Positions 26,053 to 33,075 are shown, counted from the first letter of the stretch. The stretch is 33,186 nucleotides of DNA from Candidatus Sulfopaludibacter sp. SbA3 (GCA_945893365.1 CAMDED010000083.1:1-33186), one strand, 5' to 3'. Numbers and translations: made by a program. The notes: generated by a model from the letters alone, not told the origin.

Positions 26053-26546
26053 AGCTGTGGCTGTTGCTGTTGGCGGCGGTTCCGCTTTTCGCGGCGGAGA
26101 AAACACACGAAATCTGTTCCGCGTGCCACAGCGAACAAGTGGAGCAATTTTCCGCGCATACGCACTTCCGAAAGGGCATGAGTTGCGATGCCTGCCACGG
26201 GCCGAGCGTCGCGCACCGCACGGCAACCGGCGGAGTGGCGCCGGACCGCGTCTCGGCGCCCGATGAGGTGCCCGCTCTGTGCGGGTCCTGCCACCCGGCG
26301 CAGCGGAAGGAATTCACCGGTAGCAAGCATGGTCTGCTTGTGCTTGCGCGATCGAGGACGAAAGGGGCCAACTGCACCACGTGCCACGGGGTGCACAATT
26401 TGCGCACCGCCGTCCAGACCGAAGCGCAGTGCCGGAAGTGTCACGAAACGCTGCCTGCGTCCTGCAAGGCCGCGCCGGCGCGGAAAACGTCGGGCGTTTC
26501 CTGCGTGAATTGCCACGCGAAGCACGCCCTGACGGCGAAGCGGTAG
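26049..26546 (+). CDS. Periplasmic hexaheme c-type cytochrome
   Basis: 165 aa from the ATG at 26049, overlapping the oxidase stop by 4 bases. A signal peptide (MKLWLLLLAAVPLFAAE) is followed by six CxxCH heme-binding motifs at residues 23-27, 46-50, 78-82, 109-113, 128-132 and 152-156. Several extra His residues (HTHFRKG, SKHGLL, GVHNL, KHAL) can act as distal ligands. The size and spacing resemble short multiheme cytochromes (NapC/NrfA-like CxxCH-rich or doubled_CXXCH proteins) that shuttle electrons. No partner reductase is in view except the 2-hydroxyacid oxidase. The next gene (atpZ) begins only 3 bases later. Confidence 0.92.
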   Translation: MKLWLLLLAAVPLFAAEKTHEICSACHSEQVEQFSAHTHFRKGMSCDACHGPSVAHRTATGGVAPDRVSAPDEVPALCGSCHPAQRKEFTGSKHGLLVLARSRTKGANCTTCHGVHNLRTAVQTEAQCRKCHETLPASCKAAPARKTSGVSCVNCHAKHALTAKR

Positions 26547-26549
26547 CCG

Positions 26550-26765
26550 ATGAAACGCCCTTTCATTATTCTGGTGGGCGAATATACGTCGCTCGCCTTC
26601 CTGCTGCCGATTTCGACGGCTGTCGGCTACGGAATCGGATACATGCTCGACCGCAGCTTCGGGACGCGATTCCTGACGTGGGTCTTTCTGCTATTCGGAA
26701 TCGCCGGAGGCTTTATCCAACTCGTGCGGCAGATCCAAAAGGATACGAAAGACGATGGGGATTGA
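26550..26765 (+). CDS. atpZ: AtpZ/AtpI-family small membrane protein of the ATP synthase cluster
   Basis: 71 aa with two membrane helices (EYTSLAFLLPISTAVGYGIGYMLDR and TWVFLLFGIAGGFIQLVRQIQ) joined by a short charged loop. Presence of the GYxxGYxLDRxFG box is typical of AtpZ/AtpI-type proteins encoded before F-type ATP synthase Fo genes; they help assemble the c-ring or carry Mg2+. It starts 3 bases after the cytochrome gene and overlaps the next gene by 11 bases, which indicates co-transcription. Confidence 0.88.
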   Translation: MKRPFIILVGEYTSLAFLLPISTAVGYGIGYMLDRSFGTRFLTWVFLLFGIAGGFIQLVRQIQKDTKDDGD

Positions 26766-27126
26766 AGAGCGTGCCGCCGAGCGGATGCTCCGCTCGATCG
26801 CAGTGCTAGCGGCGGTGGGAGCGGCGGCGGGTTTCTTCTGGAAAGGCTGGACCTGGGGCGGCGGCTTCCTGATGGGGGCGCTCGCTTCCTACTTCAATTT
26901 CCGGTGGCTCAAGACCCTGACGGAATCGCTTGGAGACGCCGCCGCCGTGAAGCCTCCCCGCAAGAGGTTCGCTGTTTTTATGGGCCTGCGCTACCTGATC
27001 CTGGGCGCGGGGGCCTATGTTATATTGAACTATTCACCGCTGAATCTTACGGCGGCGTTGGCTGGTCTGTTCGTTTCAGTGGCCGCCGTTATCCTGGAAG
27101 CGCTTTTCGAACTTGTCTATGCATGA
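26755..27126 (+). CDS. atpI: ATP synthase subunit I-like protein
   Basis: 123 aa with about four hydrophobic segments (SIAVLAAVGAAAGFFW, GGGFLMGALASYFNFRW, RYLILGAGAYVILNY and AALAGLFVSVAAVILEALFE). The small GALASYFNFRWL box matches the ATP-synthase I family. It overlaps both neighbours: 11 bases with atpZ and 8 bases with atpB. Subunit I is thought to assist c-ring assembly and is not part of the final enzyme. Confidence 0.85.
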   Translation: MGIEERAAERMLRSIAVLAAVGAAAGFFWKGWTWGGGFLMGALASYFNFRWLKTLTESLGDAAAVKPPRKRFAVFMGLRYLILGAGAYVILNYSPLNLTAALAGLFVSVAAVILEALFELVYA

Positions 27127-27850
27127 AGAATTGTGGATCACCAAGCTGTTTAACGACTACCTGGGCGGCGTGGGCGCGGCCATACTTTCGCTGCTGAACA
27201 TCCATGCGCACGATCCGTCGCGGCCCTGGGCGAATTTCGTCACCCTGCAGTTGGTGGTGGTCCTGATTCTTGTGGTCGTGTTCGCGATCCTGCGGCCCAG
27301 GCTGTCCATGGATAAGCCGGGCAAACTTCAGCATACTTTTGAAATCATCTACGACTTTCTTAACGAACAGGCGCATGAGCAGATCAGCCACCACGCCGGC
27401 CGGTACGTGGCCTTGCTCGGCACGCTGTTTCTGTTCATCCTGTTCGCGAATCTGCTCGGAGTCGTTCCGGGGTTCGAGTCGCCGACCATGTTCCCGCAAG
27501 TGCCGCTTGGCTGCGCTCTGGTGGCGTTCGCTTATTACAACATCAGCGGCGTCAGAGAGAACGGTGTTGGCAAGTATCTGGCGCATTTCGCGGGTCCGAT
27601 GCCCGCGCTTGCGCCCCTGATGATTCCGATTGAACTCATCAGCCACCTGGCGCGTCCGCTTTCGCTCACCATCCGTCTTTACGCGAACATGTACGCGGGC
27701 GAGCAGGTGACGCTGGCTTTCCTCGGGCTCACCTATCTGGGAGCTTTTCCGTTTCTCGGGCTTCACGTTTTCGTGGCTTTCCTGCAGGCCTACGTTTTTA
27801 CCCTTCTGACCATGATCTACGTGGCGGGAGCGGTGGCGCACGATCATTAA
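27119..27850 (+). CDS. atpB: F-type ATP synthase subunit a
   Basis: 243 aa from the ATG at 27119; a TTG at 27113 would add two residues. Subunit a forms the ion half-channels of Fo. The essential Arg is Arg186 in SLTIRLYANMYAGEQ, the expected position in the penultimate helix, and the preceding PIELISHLARPLSL matches E. coli a-subunit helix 5. Five to six membrane helices are visible, including ALLGTLFLFILFANLLGVVPG. The stop is followed after 94 bases by atpE. A small palindrome (CGGCAT/ATGCCG, 27854-27866) and a CCACCTCC/GGGGG run lie between them and may affect relative expression. Confidence 0.95.
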   Translation: MHEELWITKLFNDYLGGVGAAILSLLNIHAHDPSRPWANFVTLQLVVVLILVVVFAILRPRLSMDKPGKLQHTFEIIYDFLNEQAHEQISHHAGRYVALLGTLFLFILFANLLGVVPGFESPTMFPQVPLGCALVAFAYYNISGVRENGVGKYLAHFAGPMPALAPLMIPIELISHLARPLSLTIRLYANMYAGEQVTLAFLGLTYLGAFPFLGLHVFVAFLQAYVFTLLTMIYVAGAVAHDH

Positions 27851-27944
27851 TATCGGCATTATGCCGCCCTCAGTGTGAGCCCGGCTGTAAGAGGATGACG
27901 GGAACCACCTCCTGGGGGCGAATCTTAACTGGGAGTAGAAACAA

Positions 27945-28235
27945 ATGAATACAAAGTTGTTCTTGCTGGTTCTCGCGCTGTTTGTCTTCGCGACCCCGAT
28001 TTTCGCCGCCGACGGTACGAACTGGGTGGCGATTACGTCGGGCTTCTCGATGGCGATCGCTTCGTCGGTTTGCGGTATGGCGCAGGCCAAGGCTGTGGCT
28101 GCCGCCGCGGAAGGAATGGCGCGCAATCCGGGCGCCTCGGCTTCGATCCGTTTCGCGCTGCTGCTCGGCCTGGTGCTCATTGAGTCGCTCGCGCTGTACA
28201 CGCTGGTCATCATTCTGTTGAAGGTCGTCAACTAG
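27945..28235 (+). CDS. atpE: F-type ATP synthase subunit c with N-terminal signal-like extension
   Basis: 96 aa, longer than the usual 75-82. The first ~22 residues (MNTKLFLLVLALFVFATPIFAADG) look like a cleavable signal peptide. The proteolipid hairpin follows: helix 1 has a Ser/Ala/Gly pattern (SGFSMAIASSVCGMAQA), the loop is the canonical RNPGAS, and helix 2 carries the ion-binding carboxylate Glu80 in GLVLIESLALYTLVI. Gln47, Glu80, Ser81 and Tyr85 line up with residues that bind Na+ in some c-rings, but the usual neighbouring Thr is Leu, so ion specificity is open. GGGAG precedes the ATG. It is the last gene before a strong hairpin. atpF, atpH and the F1 genes are elsewhere. Confidence 0.93.
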   Translation: MNTKLFLLVLALFVFATPIFAADGTNWVAITSGFSMAIASSVCGMAQAKAVAAAAEGMARNPGASASIRFALLLGLVLIESLALYTLVIILLKVVN

Positions 28236-28242
28236 TTTTCCA

Positions 28243-28266
28243 GGGGCCGCTCGCAAGAGCGGCCCC
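28243..28266 (+). terminator. Hairpin closing the atp gene cluster
   Basis: A perfect 10-bp inverted repeat (GGGGCCGCTC / GAGCGGCCCC) with a GCAA tetraloop lies 8 bases after the atpE stop. It has no T-run after it, so it may act as an RNA-stabilising barrier as much as an intrinsic terminator. Confidence 0.7.
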
Positions 28267-28300
28267 GCATGGCTGTAATGCTGTAATAAGGAGCCTCTCG

Positions 28301-28786
28301 ATGCCGGAAGTCGTTTATCGCTCTCGGGTCAGGATCGAGCGGGTAAAAGGCCCGGTTCGCAAGGCATATCTTCCCGCCGAACCCGAACCCGTCATATTCG
28401 GAGTCCACAGCGAGATCGCAGGCTATTACAAGGTCCCCGCGGGCGCTTTTCCTCCCCACGCAACCACCCTCGATTACATCGTCGCCAGCACCGCCGGTTG
28501 ACTCGCCGGAACCTTTGGAGGCGCGCTGGAGGCGCGTCAAATCAGCGCTTCGGAAGGCCGGCTCGTGGCCGAAGCCATCGGTGAGATTGAGACCGAGGAG
28601 GGCGTTCTGGTGATTCGCAGAATTCACGTGCGGCTGGTTCTGAAGGCGGCTCCGGAGCATCGGGCGACGGCGGAACGCGTGCATGGAATTTTTGCGGACC
28701 GGTGCCCGGTTTACCGCACGCTGAGGGCATCGATTGCCATCACGACAGAGCTCGTAGTGGATGAAAATCGTCCACTTGGTGGATGA
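28301..28786 (+). CDS. OsmC-family selenoprotein, Sec encoded by TGA at 28499-28501
   Basis: 161 aa when the internal TGA is read through. Ahead of the TGA is TTLDYIVASTAG; after it, in the same frame, comes LAGTFGGALEARQIS. OsmC/Ohr-like peroxidases have a catalytic Cys in exactly this place (ATAGCLxGTFGGALEAR), so codon 67 replaces the peroxidatic Cys with selenocysteine. The resolving Cys135 is intact in DRCPVYRTLRASIAITTEL, and the frame from 28502 to 28783 has no further stop. A well-formed hairpin 25 nt downstream of the TGA fits a bacterial SECIS. AAGGAG (28288-28293) lies 7 bases before the ATG. Sec-containing OsmC-like proteins are known from metagenome surveys. Such enzymes reduce organic hydroperoxides. 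Standard gene calling would give a false 66-residue protein and a fragment from 28565. A nonsense pseudogene is the alternative; selA/selB/selC/selD are not in the window. Confidence 0.82.
28514..28541 (+). promoter_or_regulatory. Candidate bSECIS element downstream of the Sec codon
   Basis: The RNA folds as a 6-bp upper stem, 28521-28526 (GCGCGC) with 28532-28537 (GCGCGU, one G-U pair). The apical loop is UGGAG (28527-28531), and two G residues sit at its second and third positions. A 4-bp lower stem (UUUG 28514-28517 with CAAA 28538-28541) and a 3-base bulge (GAG, 28518-28520) complete it. The loop starts 25 nt after the UGA, within the range used for bacterial SECIS prediction. Coding and structure coincide, as expected, because the bSECIS lies inside the gene. 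Confidence 0.72.
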
Positions 28787-28844
28787 AAATCATCCACTTG
28801 GTGGTTGAAAATCATCCACTTGGTGGTTGAAATTCATCCACTTG
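28757..28844 (+). repeat. Four contiguous 22-bp repeats, each an imperfect palindrome
   Basis: Units start at 28757, 28779, 28801 and 28823 with no spacers. Each is a near-palindrome of the form GTGGATGA-AAA-TCATCCAC followed by TTG; units 3 and 4 have GTGGTTGA in the left arm, and unit 4 has TT for the second central A. The first unit and part of the second are also the last codons and stop of the OsmC-like gene. The array ends 18 bases before the ATG of the DUF4143 ATPase at 28863. Spacing of 22 bp would place the four sites on the same face of the helix, so an operator or binding array for that gene is plausible. It is not a CRISPR because there are no spacers. Confidence 0.85.
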
Positions 28845-28862
28845 GCGTGGTAGATTCGGTTC

Positions 28863-30182
28863 ATGATCGTCCGCGCCCTAGCTGCAAACGTCCGCGAGGC
28901 GATGACCGATACGCCTGTCGTTTTGATCAACGGCGCGCGTCAAACGGGCAAGAGCACGCTCGCGCGAAGCATCGCCGGGGAGCGCGGCGTGTCCAATTAC
29001 TACACCTTCGACGACCAGGTGGCGCTCAAGGCGGCGCTCGACGATCCCGAGGGTTTCCTGTCCGGCCTGATGCGTCCCGTGGTTCTCGACGAGGTTCAGC
29101 GCACGCCGGATCTGTTCGTGGCGATCAAGGCGGCCGTTGACCGCGACCGCAAGCCCGGCAGCTTTCTGCTTACAGGCTCGGCCGATATCCTCCTGCTTCC
29201 GAGGCTCTCCGATTCCCTGGCCGGGCGCATGGAGATTATTACGCTGTGGCCGCTTTCCCAGAGTGAGATCGAGGGCGCGGCATTGGCGACACAGGCTCCA
29301 TCAATAATAGATGCGCTGTTCGACGGGCCGGTCCCCGCATTCGCGAATCCCGCGCCGCACCGGGAGGCCGTCATCCAGCGCATCCTCCGCGGCGGATACC
29401 CTACGCTGCTCGGCCGCCCCGCGGACGCACGCCGAAACGCCTGGTTCGACTCCTACATCACGACCATCGTGCAGCGCGACGTGCGGGACATGGCGGATAT
29501 CGACGGGCTGACCGAAATGCCGCGGCTTCTCGCCACGCTTGCCGCGAACGCGAGTTCTCTGCTGAATTTCGCCGGACTCTCGCGGGATCTCGGGATTCCT
29601 CAGACCACGCTGAGGCGCTATCTGACGATATTGCAGACCACATTTCTGGTCCAGCTTCTGCCCGCATGGTCCACGAACCTCACGAGCCGTATTGTAAAGG
29701 CGCCAAAGCTGGTTTTGGGCGATACGGGGCTGATTGCGTATCTGACCGGCATGAACGCCTCCGGCCTGGGCGGGGCCCTGCCCATCGGCTCGCTTGTGGA
29801 GAATTTCGCCGTGATGGAACTGCGCAAACTCGCGGCATGGAGCCGGACGCGGCCGAAGCTATTCCATTTCAGGCTCCATACGGGGCCGGAGGTGGATATC
29901 GTCCTCGAGGACCGCGCGGGGAATATTGTTGGCGTCGAGGTCAAAGCCAGCGCCAGCGTAGATGGTTCGGATTTCAAAGGTCTCCGCATCTTGGCGGAGG
30001 CTGCGGGACGGCGGTTCCGTCGCGGGGTCGTTCTGTATACGGGAGGGCAGACGGTGCCGTTCGCGGCGAACCTCCACGCCCTGCCGATGGAGGCGTTGTG
30101 GAGCGCTCCTCCGAGCGCCGGGAAACCGGTTTCCGTTTCGAAACCAAAGCGCGCCGCTTCCGCGGATCGCGCGAGGAAGTAA
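28863..30182 (+). CDS. ATP-binding protein with AAA_14 and DUF4143 domains
   Basis: 439 aa. Walker A is GARQTGKST (residues 24-32); Walker B is RPVVLDEVQRTPD (Asp76-Glu77). LLTGSADILLL follows as a sensor-like strand. The C-terminal DUF4143 part has the restriction-endonuclease-like pattern Asp345 ... Glu359-x-Lys361 in GPEVDIVLEDRAG and VGVEVKAS. Members of this family are abundant, often single genes acquired horizontally, and their function is not settled. The four palindromic repeats directly upstream are the only visible regulatory sequence; no Shine-Dalgarno of good quality is seen within 12 bases of the ATG. Base composition and codon use look like the surroundings. It is followed by a 150-base gap. 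Confidence 0.88.
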   Translation: MIVRALAANVREAMTDTPVVLINGARQTGKSTLARSIAGERGVSNYYTFDDQVALKAALDDPEGFLSGLMRPVVLDEVQRTPDLFVAIKAAVDRDRKPGSFLLTGSADILLLPRLSDSLAGRMEIITLWPLSQSEIEGAALATQAPSIIDALFDGPVPAFANPAPHREAVIQRILRGGYPTLLGRPADARRNAWFDSYITTIVQRDVRDMADIDGLTEMPRLLATLAANASSLLNFAGLSRDLGIPQTTLRRYLTILQTTFLVQLLPAWSTNLTSRIVKAPKLVLGDTGLIAYLTGMNASGLGGALPIGSLVENFAVMELRKLAAWSRTRPKLFHFRLHTGPEVDIVLEDRAGNIVGVEVKASASVDGSDFKGLRILAEAAGRRFRRGVVLYTGGQTVPFAANLHALPMEALWSAPPSAGKPVSVSKPKRAASADRARK

Positions 30183-30332
30183 GCCAACCGGGCTCAGGCC
30201 GAATTGAACGAGAAGGTTTCGAGCCGTCAACAATCGCGAGCGGCACCGCGCGCGCAGTCCGTGGACCGGGGCCGCCGGTCTTACAGCCCGGATTACGAAG
30301 TCCGAAGGACGAGAAAAACGGGCATCGCGGAC

Positions 30333-32027
30333 TCACGAATCGAATCGACGCAGGATCTCTGAAGCCGAATACAAGGCCAGCACCTTCTTCGCGCGCCGCA
30401 CCGCCGGCAGTCTCAACCATTTGAGATTCCAATATAGAGTACAGGCAAAGTAATGTATCCCCTTTGTGTCCTCAACCGAAACCTGCTTCGCCTTCTTCCT
30501 CACCATCCCAATCAGCCGATAGGCCCTCAAAATCGACTTATTCCCGGTTCCCAACCTATCGGCCGAATCGGGATCGAAATCCAGACCCTCGCCCAGCGCG
30601 TGAGACTCCACTCGACACCACTCCGGAATCTGAGATGAATCGATATCTCCGAATCCCGGATGGTCCGCTTCGGTCCCCATTAAGACCAGCTTGATATCGC
30701 ATTCCAACTGCGCCAGGTCGAAAACGAGGAGTCCGTCTTCGCGATAGTCTCCGCAATCGATAATGCGCACATTCGAGGGATCGCCTGGCGAGACTAGACA
30801 GTTCCTCGAGTTTGGGTCGCCATGAATGTGGCCTCTCGCCACTGGACAGTTACGTTTCAACCACGCAGGATATGCGTCGAGGAGGAGCGCCCGGATCCGA
30901 GCCTCCCGGTCGGGCCAAGGAGTCCGCGGGTCCTTCTCCCAAGTGGCGTTCGAACTAAGGTGGAGTCCATACCGCCTAAGATCGTCCAGCGCGTGCAAGA
31001 CGACCGAAGTGCGCCCGTCGTCCCGAAAGAAGTTCCGCTTGCCGCTGTCGGCAATAGGGGTAGTGTGCACCGGCGCGGATCCGTGATTCCCCCTGCCCAG
31101 AATGTTCAGAACCTCGCGGTAGGCCTCCCAAACAAATGAATCGCCCTTCGTTCGGTAGAGGGTCTTGAGGGTTTCCCGTGGACTCGCATAGTTGGAGGCG
31201 GACTCGTAGCAGATCGGATAGAGTGTGCGGTACGGAGCGCCTGGTCCCCCCGCTGGTTGGCGCAGAGCGCGCTGCGGAAACGCTTCCAGTTGAGCCGAAA
31301 GGCGCGGGCCCAGTCCGCCGACGGGTACAATGCCAACCGTGTGAGGATCGAGCCATCCCTTCGCGCGCAGATGAGCCTCGTACTCGTGCTCGAACTTTCC
31401 TCTATCGTCGAAGAATTTGAGGAAATAGTCATTGCTATCTCCATCAACCGACAAGCGGAACAAGGGAACGCCCGACCAGCCTTCGCCCAGGTATTCGATA
31501 GCCGTACCACTGGCGCCGGGAAAATACTTTTGAATGGTGAGCGGGAGTAGTTTCGGGTGCATCTCCCTCAGGATCTGCGCGCAAAGCACGTCTTTTGGGT
31601 CGGGCCGAAAGATATCGTCGTTCGGCTCCAGCAGGTGAACCCCCAACTGTTTCAGTACCTCCCCGACCTCCGAATCCTCAGCCAATTGCGCAAAGGTCCG
31701 TACCTGACATTCCTTATGCGCCTGGCGAAACTCCTCTATCGCTTCCCTGACCTCCGGGCCGGGAATCGTAATCAAGATCGGCAGGGACGCCCTTGCGCCG
31801 TGGGCCGTTTTGCAGATCGACTCGGCAGTCAAGGCGGTGTCCGGCGACCACTGCACTATCAGCGCATCCGCGGACGCGGTAGCAGATTGAAAGGTCTCGG
31901 CGCTGACGTAGGTCCATCGCGAAAGGGCCGTCTCAGTCCAAGCCCAGGCCGACCACTTTTCGAACCGCGGCCTCTGCCCGCCATCCGGGCTGCTATCGAC
32001 AAAGAGAATCCGCCGAATGTCAGCCAT
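30333..32027 (-). CDS. Receiver-like plus APH/kinase-like phosphotransferase protein
   Basis: 564 aa from the ATG at 32027, supported by GGAGG 5 bases upstream; an upstream in-frame ATG at 32048 also exists. Residues 1-115 resemble a degenerate response-regulator receiver domain (RRILFVDSSPDGG, SADALIVQWSP). After a linker (YLGEGWSGVPLFRLSVDG, a possible phosphate loop) comes an APH/choline-kinase-like catalytic centre: His402-Gly-Asp404-Pro-Asn-Ser-Arg-Asn409 and RIIDCGDYREDG, with the metal-binding Asp at about 424. A final ~100 residues (FACTLYWNLKWLRLPAVRRAKKVLALY) are helical. This layout recalls TCAD9-type phosphotransferases of bacterial ternary conflict systems, but that match is from memory. 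It overlaps the upstream sigma-54-type activator gene by 8 bases, so both are probably one transcript. The substrate is unknown. Confidence 0.72.
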   Translation of the reverse strand: MADIRRILFVDSSPDGGQRPRFEKWSAWAWTETALSRWTYVSAETFQSATASADALIVQWSPDTALTAESICKTAHGARASLPILITIPGPEVREAIEEFRQAHKECQVRTFAQLAEDSEVGEVLKQLGVHLLEPNDDIFRPDPKDVLCAQILREMHPKLLPLTIQKYFPGASGTAIEYLGEGWSGVPLFRLSVDGDSNDYFLKFFDDRGKFEHEYEAHLRAKGWLDPHTVGIVPVGGLGPRLSAQLEAFPQRALRQPAGGPGAPYRTLYPICYESASNYASPRETLKTLYRTKGDSFVWEAYREVLNILGRGNHGSAPVHTTPIADSGKRNFFRDDGRTSVVLHALDDLRRYGLHLSSNATWEKDPRTPWPDREARIRALLLDAYPAWLKRNCPVARGHIHGDPNSRNCLVSPGDPSNVRIIDCGDYREDGLLVFDLAQLECDIKLVLMGTEADHPGFGDIDSSQIPEWCRVESHALGEGLDFDPDSADRLGTGNKSILRAYRLIGMVRKKAKQVSVEDTKGIHYFACTLYWNLKWLRLPAVRRAKKVLALYSASEILRRFDS

Positions 32028-33075
32028 CTTCTCCTCCATCCCGCGCATTCTTGAGTCTGGTTGCGAATGTCTTTCGATCGATTTGGCCCTCGTCGGCCGC
32101 GCTCGATTGATTTCCGTTGTTCTTGATCAGAAGCTCTTCGAGGTAAATCTTGTCCACTGCGCGCAGCGCCGCTTCGCGGGCCCCGGCGTATCCAAGCTCG
32201 CCGGGGATCTCCAAACGAAGCAGCTTCTTTGCGGCCGGCCGCGTGATCTCGGCCGGCAGGTGCTTCGGCAGGATCATTGAGCCGGGATAACACGACGACA
32301 ATGCCGAGACGATGGCATTTTCCACCTGCCTCACGTTCATCGGATAATCGAAGCGCTCCAGCATTTCTCTCGCGCTAGGGCTCAAAGCCACCGCTCGTCC
32401 CCTCGAATGCTTATCCAGAAAGTGGCGTAGCAGGAGTAGAACGTCGCCAGGCCGGTCGCGCACGGCGGGCATCACGATGCGCAACTGATTGACGCGAGCC
32501 AACAGGTCCGGGCGAAATGCGTTGGAGGCGGCTGCGTCGTCGAGATCCACCGAGGTTGCGCACACCAGTCGTGCCCGCAAAGGAACGGCGACTGTCCCGC
32601 CGACGCGATAGAACTCACGCTGCTCGATCGCTCGCAGCAACTTCGCCTGGAGGGACAACGCCATGTCCCCAATCTCGTCGAGAAGAAGAGTTCCCGCCCC
32701 CACCGCCTCAAACTGGCCGTGATGTACGCGGTCGGCTCCGGTGAACGATCCCCTTTCGTGTCCGAAGAGTTCGTTCTCCAGACGGTTGCCGTCCAGGTTG
32801 GCGCAGTTCACTGCCACGAAGCGTTCCGAGGACCGATGACTAAGAGCGTGAACCGAGCGAGCTATCATCTCCTTCCCGGTACCCGTTTCTCCGAGGAGGA
32901 GCAGGTTAGCTTCCGACTGCGCCGCCTTGGTCAACTCATTGACGCAACGGACGAATCGCGCACTACCGCCCACCAGCGAAGTCTGCCGCAGTTCGGTGAA
33001 TCTAACGCGGTCGAGAAAGTCCCGCGCCGAAATTTCGCCTAACAGCCCGTGGTAGAAGTGGCAGGAAAAGAACAC
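32020..33075 (-). CDS. Sigma-54-type AAA+ transcriptional activator without receiver domain
   Basis: 351 aa. AAA+ motifs are Walker A GETGTGKE (62-69), the sigma-54-contact loop GSFTGA (109-114) in GHERGSFTGA, Walker B GTLLLDEIGDM (Asp133-Glu134), and the arginine-finger region FRPDLLARVNQLRI. DYPMNVRQVENAI matches the NVREL box. A basic C-terminal segment with NNGNQSSAADEGQIDRKTF is a Fis-like helix-turn-helix. Only about 35 residues precede the AAA+ domain, so there is no classical receiver, GAF or PAS input domain. Control might come from the receiver-like partner encoded next. The GTG at 33075 is the first in-frame start after a stop, so the start could be further downstream. The gene is divergent from the partial gene at 33119. 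Confidence 0.88.
   Translation of the reverse strand: MFFSCHFYHGLLGEISARDFLDRVRFTELRQTSLVGGSARFVRCVNELTKAAQSEANLLLLGETGTGKEMIARSVHALSHRSSERFVAVNCANLDGNRLENELFGHERGSFTGADRVHHGQFEAVGAGTLLLDEIGDMALSLQAKLLRAIEQREFYRVGGTVAVPLRARLVCATSVDLDDAAASNAFRPDLLARVNQLRIVMPAVRDRPGDVLLLLRHFLDKHSRGRAVALSPSAREMLERFDYPMNVRQVENAIVSALSSCYPGSMILPKHLPAEITRPAAKKLLRLEIPGELGYAGAREAALRAVDKIYLEELLIKNNGNQSSAADEGQIDRKTFATRLKNARDGGEDG

Noticed and set aside
28301-28501. A separate 66-residue gene ending at the TGA, with another gene starting at 28565
   Set aside because: Both parts are one OsmC-family frame with the catalytic position at the TGA; two independent genes would not divide a conserved motif at its key residue.
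28757-28844. Short CRISPR array
   Set aside because: The four 22-bp units are directly contiguous with no spacers, and each is internally palindromic; no cas gene is nearby.
30183-30332. Possible tRNA remains (GGTTTCGAG and an anticodon-like CGGATTACGAAGTCCG)
   Set aside because: No acceptor stem or ordered D, anticodon and T arms can be built on either strand; the 150-base gap holds nothing convincing.
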